A stretch of 63,570 bases of DNA from Chloroflexota bacterium (GTDB lineage: Bacteria > Chloroflexota > Anaerolineae > UBA4142 > SHND01), in the NCBI GenBank assembly GCA_029778615.1, contig JAKOPZ010000219.1, forward strand, positions 1 through 63,570, in the 5' to 3' direction. The notes under the pieces were generated by a model. The model did no database searches. It had not been told where the DNA came from and saw only the letters and a list, made by a program, of their open reading frames with translations. This document shows positions 39,210-47,006 of the stretch, piece by piece. Position 1 is the first letter of the stretch, and each line of letters opens with the position of its first letter. The translations under genes were made by a program, and so were the position numbers.

Positions 39210-42062
39210 ATGAACGATACGCGGATTATGATTGTTGAAGATGAACGGATTGTAGCCAAAGATTTACAATTTCGCTTGCAAGGTCTCGGTTATCAAGTCG
39301 CGGCGATGGCGTCCGAAGGAAATGATGCGATTGCCAAAGCGACCGTCGCGCGTCCGCATCTGGTCTTGATGGATATTCGCATCGAAGGCGACATTGATGG
39401 AATTCAAACCGCCGAAGCCATTCGTTCCGAGTTGGATATTCCGGTTGTGTTTCTCACCGCGTATGCCGACCAGGCAACCTTGGCGCGCGCCAAAATTACA
39501 GAACCCTTTGGGTACATTCTGAAACCGTTTGAGGAACGCGAACTGCAATCCACAATCGAAATCGCGCTGTATCGTCACAAAGCGGAACAGCGTTTGCGCG
39601 AAAGCGAAAAGCGTTATCGTTCGCTGGTGGACAACAGTCAAGGGCTCATTTGGACCCACGACCTCACGGGCGTGCTCATGTCCATCAATCCGGCGGCGGC
39701 GCATCTTCTCGGTTACGAACCCGCCGAAGTGGTGGGGCGCGACCTGCGCGAATTTGTGCCTGAGGAGCACCATAGCGCGCTCGCTCAATATCTTGAACGC
39801 ATGAAAGAACAAGAGAGTGATGATGGCATTGTTCAAGTCGTCACGCGCGGTGGCGATACGCGTCTCTTGCAATACCGCAACGTGCGTCACGATGAACCCG
39901 GACGCGAACCGTACATTCTGGCACACGCGGCGGATGTGACAGACCGCTTGCGCGTGGAACAAGTCCTGCGTGACCAGAATGCGTATCTCACCGCGCTGCA
40001 CGAGACCACTCTCGGTTTGATGAGCCGTCTCGACTTGGAAGATTTGCTCGAACAAATCATTGCGCGCGCGGCGGGACTCGTCGGCACAGAGCACGGTTAT
40101 GTCTTTTTGCTTTCGCCGCAGCGCGATGCGAATGGCGAACAAGAAATGATTATGCGGGTTGGGATTGGCGCGTACAACGGTTTCAAGGGTACCAAAGCCA
40201 ACAAAGGTGTTGGGCTGGCAGGCACAGTTTGGCAGACCGGGGAACCGCTGGTGGTGGACGATTATCGCAATTGGCAGGGGCGTCTCGCGTTGTCTTCGCG
40301 CGACATTTTGCGCGCCGTTGCGGGTGTGCCGCTGAAATCGGGCGCGCAGTCGGTGGGCGTTATCGGTCTCGCCTATTTGGAAGAGGGACGTTATTTTGGC
40401 AAGCAAGAAATGCAGGCGCTCACGCGCTTTGCCGAACTCGCGTCCATCTCGTTGGACAATGCGCGTTTGTACGAAGCGGTGCAGACCGAATTGCGCGAAC
40501 GCAAACGCGCCGAAGACCAATTGCGGAGCGCAGAAAATTTTCTCGGCACGGTGGTGGACAACTTGCCGTACATGATTTTTGTCAAGGACGCGCAAGACTT
40601 GCGTTTTGTGCGCTTCAACAAAGCGGGCGAACACCTGCTCGGAACAACCACCGCCGCGCTGTTGGGCAAGAATGATTACGATTTCTTTCCCACCGAAGAA
40701 GCAGTGTTCTTTGAAAAAAAGGACCGCGAAACACTCGCCTCCGGCAAAATCACCGACATTCCCGAAGAACCTATCGAAACGCCTCACGGCAAGCGTTTTT
40801 TGCACACCAAGAAAATTCCGGTGCTCGACCCCGACGGACAGCCGAAATATCTGCTCGGCATTTCAGAAGATATTACCGAACGCAAGCTGGAAGAAGAGCG
40901 TCAGCGCGCCTTTGAGCGCAAACTTCAGGAGACGCAAAAATTGGAATCGCTCGGCGTGCTCGCGGGTGGTATCGCGCACGATTTCAATAATTTGCTCGTG
41001 TCCATTTTGGGCAATGTCGGTCTCGTGCTGGTTGACCTTGAACCCGATTCACCTGTGCGCGAACCTGTGGAGCAAATCAAAGTTGCCGCTCAACGCGCTG
41101 CTGACCTCACGCGGCAGATGTTGGCATATTCCGGCAAGGGACGCTTTGTGCTCCAGCGCATCAATCTCAACAGCGTCATTACCGAGATTACGCAGCTGCT
41201 TCAAGTGTCCATCAGCAAAAGTGCCACGCTCCGTTTCAATCTGATGCAAAATTTGCCGCCGATTGAGGGCGATGTGACCCAAGTGCGTCAGGTATTGATG
41301 AACCTCATCGTCAATGCCTCTGACGCGTTGGGCGACAAACAGGGCACCATTGGACTGACGACGGGCATCGTGAACGCCGACCGCGAATATTTGGCGGGCA
41401 GCTTTATGGCGCCCGAACTGCCGGAAGGGCGTTACGCATTTGTCGAAGTTGCGGATGACGGTGTTGGCATGGACCGCGAAACGCAGGGCAAAATTTTTGA
41501 CCCGTTCTTTACGACCAAGTTCACAGGACGCGGTTTGGGGCTCGCGGCGGTGTTGGGCATTGTGCGCGGGCACGGTGGCGCAATCAAAGTCTACAGCGAA
41601 CCCGGGCAGGGCTCGGTTTTCCGCATCCTTTTCCCTGTCAAAGACGCCCCGCACGAAGTTGAAAAAGCCCCGGCTGATATGCTCAAAGCCAAAGGGAATG
41701 GGACGGTTTTGGTCATTGACGATGAAGAGGTGGTTCGCAATGTGACCAAACGCATGTTGGCGCGCATCGGTTACACTCCGCTCCTCGCCGAAGATGGTCC
41801 CAACGGCATTGAAGTCTATCAAAAACACAAGGATGAAGTGGTCTGCGTGCTTTTGGATATGACAATGCCCCGCATGAGCGGCGAAGAAACGCTCGGCAAT
41901 CTAAAGCGCATCAACCCAAATGTGCGGGTCTTGCTGATGAGCGGCTATTCCGAACAAGAAGCCAGCAACCGCTTTAACGGCAAAGGCGTTTCTGCCTTTA
42001 TGCAAAAACCCTATACTCCGCAGGATTTGCAGGCAAAATTGAGCGAGATTCTGGAAGATTGA
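39210..42062 (+). CDS. REC-PAS-GAF-PAS hybrid histidine kinase
   Basis: A 950-aa cytoplasmic protein. REC1 (1-120) has Asp55 in LVLMDIRI and the lysine in ILKPFEE. PAS1 is at about 135-250, GAF at 259-423 ([11 protein letters not shown]), PAS2 at 444-563 (near-identical to PAS2/PAS3 of the first sensor). HisKA has GGIAHDFNNLLVSILGNV with His590; HATPase carries LMNLIVNASDAL, EVADDGVGM and FTGRGLGLAAVLGI. REC2 (about 831-950) has Asp883 in VCVLLDMTMPRMSGEE. Starting with a REC domain suggests it receives phosphate, plausibly from the preceding kinase, then relays it to REC2. No HPt or DNA-binding output is nearby. ATG 39210 follows GAGAGGTGGG. A terminator follows at 42120. Confidence 0.92.
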   Translation: MNDTRIMIVEDERIVAKDLQFRLQGLGYQVAAMASEGNDAIAKATVARPHLVLMDIRIEGDIDGIQTAEAIRSELDIPVVFLTAYADQATLARAKITEPFGYILKPFEERELQSTIEIALYRHKAEQRLRESEKRYRSLVDNSQGLIWTHDLTGVLMSINPAAAHLLGYEPAEVVGRDLREFVPEEHHSALAQYLERMKEQESDDGIVQVVTRGGDTRLLQYRNVRHDEPGREPYILAHAADVTDRLRVEQVLRDQNAYLTALHETTLGLMSRLDLEDLLEQIIARAAGLVGTEHGYVFLLSPQRDANGEQEMIMRVGIGAYNGFKGTKANKGVGLAGTVWQTGEPLVVDDYRNWQGRLALSSRDILRAVAGVPLKSGAQSVGVIGLAYLEEGRYFGKQEMQALTRFAELASISLDNARLYEAVQTELRERKRAEDQLRSAENFLGTVVDNLPYMIFVKDAQDLRFVRFNKAGEHLLGTTTAALLGKNDYDFFPTEEAVFFEKKDRETLASGKITDIPEEPIETPHGKRFLHTKKIPVLDPDGQPKYLLGISEDITERKLEEERQRAFERKLQETQKLESLGVLAGGIAHDFNNLLVSILGNVGLVLVDLEPDSPVREPVEQIKVAAQRAADLTRQMLAYSGKGRFVLQRINLNSVITEITQLLQVSISKSATLRFNLMQNLPPIEGDVTQVRQVLMNLIVNASDALGDKQGTIGLTTGIVNADREYLAGSFMAPELPEGRYAFVEVADDGVGMDRETQGKIFDPFFTTKFTGRGLGLAAVLGIVRGHGGAIKVYSEPGQGSVFRILFPVKDAPHEVEKAPADMLKAKGNGTVLVIDDEEVVRNVTKRMLARIGYTPLLAEDGPNGIEVYQKHKDEVVCVLLDMTMPRMSGEETLGNLKRINPNVRVLLMSGYSEQEASNRFNGKGVSAFMQKPYTPQDLQAKLSEILED

Positions 42063-42119
42063 GTCCTCAATTTTGCAGAGAAAAATCTGGCAGAGAAACT
42101 TGACGACGAGTTTAGAACG

Positions 42120-42148
42120 ATGGGCGGTCTTGGGACCGCCCATTTTTT
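42120..42148 (+). terminator. Terminator closing the sensor cluster
   Basis: ATGGGCGGTC (42120-42129) pairs with GACCGCCCAT (42134-42143) around TTGG and is followed by TTTTT. It lies 58 bp after the hybrid kinase stop and before HMG-CoA reductase. Confidence 0.88.
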
Positions 42149-42254
42149 GTTCAGAAACGCGATGATTGTATCTCGTTTCACAACCCTGATAGCTTTTGAC
42201 AGCGGCTTTAGAGAAAATTGCAGAAGAAAGCACGTATCATCATCGAGGCGACCA

Positions 42255-43475
42255 ATGGAATATTCGTCACGTTTAGAGGGTTTTTATAAATTAACGCCCG
42301 GTCAACGAATAGAGTGGCTTGCCGCGATTGCAGATTTGGATTCCGCTCAAGTTGACGATTTATTGAACGGGGGACTGGAACTTGACCAAGCTGACCGTCT
42401 CATCGAAAACGTGGTCGGTTTGTACAGTCTCCCTTTTGGCATTGCCGCGAACTTTACAATAAATGACCGGGATTATTTGGTTCCTATGGTGACGGAAGAG
42501 CCGTCAATCGTCGCGGCTTGCAGCAACGCGGCAAAAATTGTGCGCGCTTCGGGCGGTTTTCACGCCAGCGCCCAAGAACCGATTCTGGTCGGTCAAATTC
42601 AAGTCATTTTTGAGATGGATGAGGAGTCCGGCGACGATGCTTCGAAATTGCCGGAACTGATTGAAAAACTGCGCGCGAGCCATCGCGCCATCATGGCGGC
42701 GCGCCCAGAGCTCCTCGAATTGGCGAACGAGCCGCATCCGAACCTGCTGAAACGCGGCGGCGGCGCGCGCGATATTTCCGTGCGCGAGTTTTTTGATACG
42801 CGCAGTGGTCCCATGCTGGTCGTCTATCTTGCTTTTGATACACGCGACGCGATGGGTGCAAATTTGGTAAACACTGCCTGCGAAAAAATCGCGCCGCGCG
42901 TAGCGGAACTGACCGGCGGACGCGTCCATTTGCGAATTCTCACCAATCTTTCTGACCGTCGTATTGCGCGCGCGACCTGCCGCGTCACACCGGACGCGCT
43001 GGGCGGGGAGCAAGTGGCGAAATTGGTGGTCGAAGCCCAAGTGCTCGCCGAAGTAGACCGCTATCGCGCCGCAACACACAACAAAGGCATCATGAATGGG
43101 ATTGACGCGCTCGCCATCGCGACGGGAAACGATTTTCGCGCGATTGAAGCCGGCGCGCACGCGTACGCCGCGCGCGAAGGTGGCTATCGTCCCTTGACGC
43201 ATTGGGAAGAGGCGTCGAACGGCGATTTGATTGGCTCGCTTGAACTGCCGCTCGCGGTGGGCATTGTCGGCGGACTGACCAAAATTCATCGTGTCGCCCA
43301 AATTGCTTTGCGAATTCTGGATGTGAAAACGGGACCCGAACTTGCGGCGGTGATGGCAAGTGTCGGGCTTGCCCAAAATCTCGCCGCGCTTCGCGCCCTC
43401 GCGACGGATGGCATTCAAAAAGGTCATATGAAACTGCACGCGCGGCGTTTGGAAAATATCGCGAGTCAGACTTGA
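42255..43475 (+). CDS. mvaA: Hydroxymethylglutaryl-CoA reductase, class II
   Basis: A 406-aa enzyme that interconverts HMG-CoA and mevalonate with NAD(P)H. Class II signatures are ENVVGLYSLPFGIAANF at about residue 50, EEPSIVAACSNAAKIV, DAMGANLVNTACEKI and NKGIMNGIDALAIATGNDFR. Class II enzymes are degradative in some bacteria and biosynthetic in others (for example staphylococci). Being next to HMG-CoA synthase and a thiolase argues for synthesis of mevalonate here. ATG 42255 gives the usual N-terminus; the longer frame to 42120 would begin in a terminator hairpin and is rejected. Confidence 0.95.
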   Translation: MEYSSRLEGFYKLTPGQRIEWLAAIADLDSAQVDDLLNGGLELDQADRLIENVVGLYSLPFGIAANFTINDRDYLVPMVTEEPSIVAACSNAAKIVRASGGFHASAQEPILVGQIQVIFEMDEESGDDASKLPELIEKLRASHRAIMAARPELLELANEPHPNLLKRGGGARDISVREFFDTRSGPMLVVYLAFDTRDAMGANLVNTACEKIAPRVAELTGGRVHLRILTNLSDRRIARATCRVTPDALGGEQVAKLVVEAQVLAEVDRYRAATHNKGIMNGIDALAIATGNDFRAIEAGAHAYAAREGGYRPLTHWEEASNGDLIGSLELPLAVGIVGGLTKIHRVAQIALRILDVKTGPELAAVMASVGLAQNLAALRALATDGIQKGHMKLHARRLENIASQT

Positions 43476-43541
43476 GAATCATTCGCTTTCAAAACAACGT
43501 ATGTCTAGTGACAAACGAAAGAGCTCCAAAAACAAACCACT

Positions 43542-44597
43542 ATGCAAGTAATGAAACCAAAACGAGACGTGGGAATTGTCGGGTACGGCAGTTACGTGCC
43601 GCGCTTTCGCATCAAGGCGCACGAGATTGCGCGCGTGTGGGGCGGGGCAGAGGACGCGCTGCCGATTGACGAAAAAGCTGTACCCGGTCTCGACGAAGAC
43701 ACCATCACAATGAGCATTGAAGCCGCGCGCAACGCAATGGCGCGCGCCCAGATTGACGCACAGCAATTGCGCGCCGTGTGGGTCGGCAGTGAATCGCATC
43801 CATACGCGGTGAAACCATCTTCAACGCTCGTGGCAGAAGCGTTGGGCGCGAGTGGCGCAGTGTTGGCAGGCGATTGGCAGTTTGCGTGCAAAGCCGGCAC
43901 GGAAGCGATGCAAGCGGCGATTGCACTCGTAGGCAGTGAGATGGCAGATTACGCGTTGGCGATTGGCATGGATACCGCGCAAGGTCGTCCCCACGACGCG
44001 CTCGAATACACAGCAGGCGCGGGCGGCGCGGCATTCGTCATGGGTCCGGCGGAAAACGCAATCGCGATGCTCGAAGCATCGTATTCGTACGTCACCGATA
44101 CCCCTGATTTTTTCCGCCGCGCGTACCAACACTATCCCGAGCACGGCAATCGTTTCACCGGCGAACCGGCATACTTTGACCATACGCTGACGGCGACGCG
44201 CAATTTTTTCGACTCGATGAATTTTTCGGCGCGCGATTTTCAATGGGCGATTTTTCATCAGCCCAACGTAAAATTTCCGCTGCAAGCCGCACACCAACTC
44301 GGCTTTACGCGCGACCAAGTTATGCCCGGCTTGCTCGTGGGCAAAATCGGTAACACGTACGCGGGCGCGGCGTTAATTGGAATGACGAATGTTTTGGACA
44401 ATGCGAAACCACAGGACCGCATCTTGCTCGTCTCGTTCGGTTCCGGCGCGGGCAGTGATGTATTTTCGTATGTCGTGACGGACAAAATTTTGGAACGCCG
44501 CGATTTGGCGAGACGCACCGCGTTTTATTTGGGACGCCGCGAAACGATTGATTACGCGCAGTACGTGCGCTTTCGAAACAAGTTGGTGATGAATTGA
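43542..44597 (+). CDS. Hydroxymethylglutaryl-CoA synthase, archaeal type
   Basis: A 351-aa thiolase-superfamily enzyme that condenses acetoacetyl-CoA and acetyl-CoA to HMG-CoA. It has [20 protein letters not shown], the nucleophile Cys116 in [13 protein letters not shown], and the active-site His in [10 protein letters not shown]. The [16 protein letters not shown] and [12 protein letters not shown] motifs fit the short, archaeal form (about 350 aa) rather than the longer bacterial or eukaryotic mvaS. In archaea this enzyme forms a complex with a thiolase and a DUF35 protein, and both are encoded 0.6-2.2 kb downstream here. ATG 43542 has no clear Shine-Dalgarno sequence. Confidence 0.93.
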   Translation: MQVMKPKRDVGIVGYGSYVPRFRIKAHEIARVWGGAEDALPIDEKAVPGLDEDTITMSIEAARNAMARAQIDAQQLRAVWVGSESHPYAVKPSSTLVAEALGASGAVLAGDWQFACKAGTEAMQAAIALVGSEMADYALAIGMDTAQGRPHDALEYTAGAGGAAFVMGPAENAIAMLEASYSYVTDTPDFFRRAYQHYPEHGNRFTGEPAYFDHTLTATRNFFDSMNFSARDFQWAIFHQPNVKFPLQAAHQLGFTRDQVMPGLLVGKIGNTYAGAALIGMTNVLDNAKPQDRILLVSFGSGAGSDVFSYVVTDKILERRDLARRTAFYLGRRETIDYAQYVRFRNKLVMN

Positions 44598-44648
44598 GCA
44601 GCGAACATTTGGCGTAACGTTTGTAGGTCGAAAAGCGAGAAGCGAGAA

Positions 44649-45107
44649 ATGATTCACGAAATTTCCGAATATCTAAATTCCATCGAACGCCAACGCGCGA
44701 AAATTTTCGCGACATTGGAAAATGCCCCGCGTGACGCGTGGAATTGGGCGCCGACGAATGACGAAACCAATTCGCTGTTTGTGCTTGCCACGCACGTCAT
44801 CGGCTCTGAGCACGGCTGGATTTTTGAAATTCTCGGACGCGGCGCGGAAACGCGCAATCGCCCGGCAGAATTTTTAGCCAAGGGCGAATCTCTCGACGCA
44901 CTGCGCGCGGAATACGAACGCGTCGGCAACGAGACGCGCGAAATTTTTGAACATTTGACGGAACAAGATTTGTCCACAACGCGCTATCGTGAATCACATG
45001 GCGATGTGAGCATGCGTTGGATTATTCTGCATGTCATCGAACATTCATCGGAACATTTGGGACAGATGGAATTGACGAAACAGTTGTGGGAAGCGAAACG
45101 AGACTAG
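44649..45107 (+). CDS. DinB-family four-helix protein
   Basis: A 152-aa protein of the DinB/YfiT-like superfamily, typically a metal-binding four-helix bundle with thiol- or metal-dependent transferase roles. Candidate metal ligands are the histidine in LATHVIGSEHGW and the pair in ILHVIEHSSEHLGQME, whose H-x3-H spacing is characteristic. The substrate is unknown. It sits between HMG-CoA synthase and thiolase without an obvious role in that pathway. The C-terminus (EAKRD) reaches into a tandem-word palindrome, which supplies the stop codon. ATG 44649 is preceded by GCGAGAAGCGAGA. Confidence 0.8.
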   Translation: MIHEISEYLNSIERQRAKIFATLENAPRDAWNWAPTNDETNSLFVLATHVIGSEHGWIFEILGRGAETRNRPAEFLAKGESLDALRAEYERVGNETREIFEHLTEQDLSTTRYRESHGDVSMRWIILHVIEHSSEHLGQMELTKQLWEAKRD

Positions 45108-45164
45108 AGACTAGAGACTAGAAATTCTCAAACCCAATCTCTAGTCTCTAATCACCAGTCTCCA
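45100..45164. repeat. Tandem-word palindrome between dinB and thiolase
   Basis: The 5' arm is three copies of GAGACTA (45100-45122). The 3' arm (45138-45163) reads TCTCTAGTCTCTAATC and CAGTCTCC. It contains the dinB stop codon and lies just before the thiolase start. It closely resembles the 51821-51881 element in sequence as well as design. Confidence 0.65.
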
Positions 45165-45170
45165 ATCTTT

Positions 45171-46325
45171 ATGCGTGACGTTTCAATCATTGGAGTCGGA
45201 CAAACACCCGTGCGCGAGCATTGGGAACTCAGTTTGCGCGAACTGGCGGTCCAAGCCGTTCTCGCCGCGATGCAAGACGCGCATGTCGAGGATGTGGACG
45301 CGCTGTATGTCGGCAATATGTTGAGCGGCGAATTGACGCGCCAAGAACATCTCGGCGCGTTGATTGCCGACCAACTCGGACTGACGGGCATTGCCGCGAT
45401 GAAAATTGAAGCCGCGTGCGGGGCGGGCGGCAGCGCAGTCCACGCGGCGCATCTTGCCGTCGCGTCGGGACAATATCGGCGCGTGGCGGTGGTCGGCGTG
45501 GAAAAAATGACCGACTTGTGGAATGGCAGTGTGACGGCGGGTCTGGCGATGGCGGCGGATGGCGAATACGAAGCCGCAAACGGTATTTCGTTCGTCGGTC
45601 TGAATGCGATGATGATGCGCCGCTATATGTACGAATATGATTTGGTCGAAGAAGATTTCGCGCCGTTCGCGCTCAACGCGCACGCCAACGCGGTGCACAA
45701 TCCGAACGCGATGTTTCGCAAAGCCGTGACGCTCGAGCAATTCACCAAAGCGAAAAAAGTGGCGGACCCGATTTCGTTGTTTGATTCGTCGCCCATCTGT
45801 GATGGCGCGGCGGCGTTGATTCTTTCGCGCAGTGAAAATTTGAATGGGAACGCCGCGCGCGCAATTTCGATTGCGGCAAGCACGAGCGCGACGGATACGC
45901 TCGCGCTGCATGACCGCCAAGACCCGTTGTGGCTGCGCGCGGTGGAACTCTCTTCCATCAAAGCATACGCGCAAGCGGGCATCACGCCGCAAGATATTGA
46001 TTTGTTTGAACTGCACGATGCGTTCTCGATTGTGGCACCCATGTCGCTCGAAGCGGCGGGTTTTGCCCAACGCGGCGCCGGCGCGTATCTCGCGCGCGAT
46101 GGCGGAATTTCGATTCACGGAAAATTGCCCATCAGCACAATGGGCGGCTTGAAAGCGCGCGGACATCCCATCGGCGCGAGCGGCGTGTATCAAGTGGTCG
46201 AAGCCGTTCAACAATTGCGCGGTGAAGCAGGCAAAAATCAAGTGCCCAACGCGCGCGTCGCCATGACGCAATCGCTCGGCGGCGTCGCGGCGACGGCGGT
46301 GACGCACATTTTGAAAGGCAAGTAG
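45171..46325 (+). CDS. Acetyl-CoA acetyltransferase (archaeal-type thiolase)
   Basis: A 384-aa thiolase. The nucleophilic cysteine is C83 in IEAACGAGGSAVHAAH, and the catalytic histidine is H332 in KARGHPIGASGVYQVVEAV. As in archaeal and SCP2-type thiolases, the C-terminal Cys-Gly-Gly-Gly motif is replaced by QSLGGVAATAVTHILKG. It should make the acetoacetyl-CoA used by HMG-CoA synthase. Its neighbours, HMG-CoA synthase and a DUF35 protein, match the archaeal complex that channels acetoacetyl-CoA. ATG 45171 directly follows a palindromic repeat. Confidence 0.92.
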   Translation: MRDVSIIGVGQTPVREHWELSLRELAVQAVLAAMQDAHVEDVDALYVGNMLSGELTRQEHLGALIADQLGLTGIAAMKIEAACGAGGSAVHAAHLAVASGQYRRVAVVGVEKMTDLWNGSVTAGLAMAADGEYEAANGISFVGLNAMMMRRYMYEYDLVEEDFAPFALNAHANAVHNPNAMFRKAVTLEQFTKAKKVADPISLFDSSPICDGAAALILSRSENLNGNAARAISIAASTSATDTLALHDRQDPLWLRAVELSSIKAYAQAGITPQDIDLFELHDAFSIVAPMSLEAAGFAQRGAGAYLARDGGISIHGKLPISTMGGLKARGHPIGASGVYQVVEAVQQLRGEAGKNQVPNARVAMTQSLGGVAATAVTHILKGK

Positions 46326-46391
46326 AGAGTAGAGATAAGAGATTGGGGAATTGTCTCATCCCTCATCCCTCATCCCTCAGCCCTTATTCCC
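46325..46391. repeat. Tandem-word intergenic repeat
   Basis: AGAGTAGAGATAAGAGAT-type words are followed by four CTCATCC-type words and CCTTATTCC. The complementarity between halves is weaker than in the other elements, but the tandem-word design is the same. It fills the thiolase-DUF35 gap. Confidence 0.45.
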
Positions 46392-46796
46392 ATGGCAGAA
46401 AATCTCGCTCCCAATTGGCGTTTGCGCGAGCAGCGCTATCAACTCGTCGGCAATGTGTGTTTGAAATGCGGCGCGAAATTTTTTCCGCCGCGCCAAGTGT
46501 GTACCCAATGTCGCGGCACGGAATTTGAAGCATTTCAATTCAGCGGCAAAGGCGAATTGTATTCGTTCACCACGCTGCATTCCGTACCCGCCGGGTTCGA
46601 ATCCTACGCGCCCTATTCGGTCGGCATGATTAAATTGGACGAAGGTCCGCTTGTCGAAGCGATGTTGACCGATGTGAATCAAGACAAACTCGCGATTGGA
46701 ATGCGAATGGAAATGGTCACGCGCAAGATTCGCGAAGAAGAAGGCGAGCGCGGCTTGTTGGTGTACGGCTACAAGTTTCGGCCGATTGCAGAATGA
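46392..46796 (+). CDS. Zinc-ribbon OB-fold protein (DUF35), thiolase/HMGS partner
   Basis: A 134-aa protein. The N-terminal rubredoxin-like zinc ribbon has two Cys pairs in CLKCGAKFFPPRQVC and CRGTEFEAF (C-x2-C...C-x2-C). The OB-fold half includes GELYSFTTLHSVPAGFESY and VGMIKLDEGPLVEAMLTD. In archaea, DUF35 proteins bridge acetoacetyl-CoA thiolase and HMG-CoA synthase in one complex; the same trio is present here. Start and length fit the family. A strong terminator follows. Confidence 0.92.
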   Translation: MAENLAPNWRLREQRYQLVGNVCLKCGAKFFPPRQVCTQCRGTEFEAFQFSGKGELYSFTTLHSVPAGFESYAPYSVGMIKLDEGPLVEAMLTDVNQDKLAIGMRMEMVTRKIREEEGERGLLVYGYKFRPIAE

Positions 46797-46827
46797 AAAA
46801 ATGATTGAACGAAGAAATGATTGAACG

Positions 46828-46869
46828 AAAAAAATGCGGCGCACAATCCTTTGTGCGCCGCATTTTTTT
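46828..46869. terminator. Bidirectional terminator after the DUF35 gene
   Basis: Arms 46828-46846 and 46851-46869 are perfectly complementary (19 bp including A7/T7 ends) around TCCT. It closes the mevalonate gene group. Confidence 0.92.
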
Positions 46870-46988
46870 GATTTCGAAATGATTTGTTGATTTTGTCCCG
46901 CCGCGCGGAAATGATTCGACAGGTTTACGAGCGTTGGAGATGCTTTTTGTCGTCTGCGCGCGTCAATGGGCGCGGCGCGCGTTTCTTG

Positions 46989-47006
46989 TATAATGACACG
47001 CGCGTA
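46989..47006 (+). promoter_or_regulatory. TATAAT promoter, near-leaderless
   Basis: A perfect TATAAT at 46989-46994 lies only 11 bases before the ATG at 47006. Transcription should start about 1-6 nt before the start codon. No clear -35 and no Shine-Dalgarno sequence are seen. Confidence 0.65.

Noticed and set aside
46575-46620. GGGTTCGAATCC, a tRNA T-loop-like string.
   Set aside because: It lies inside the DUF35 coding frame (VPAGFESY), and no acceptor stem or anticodon arm can be drawn around it.
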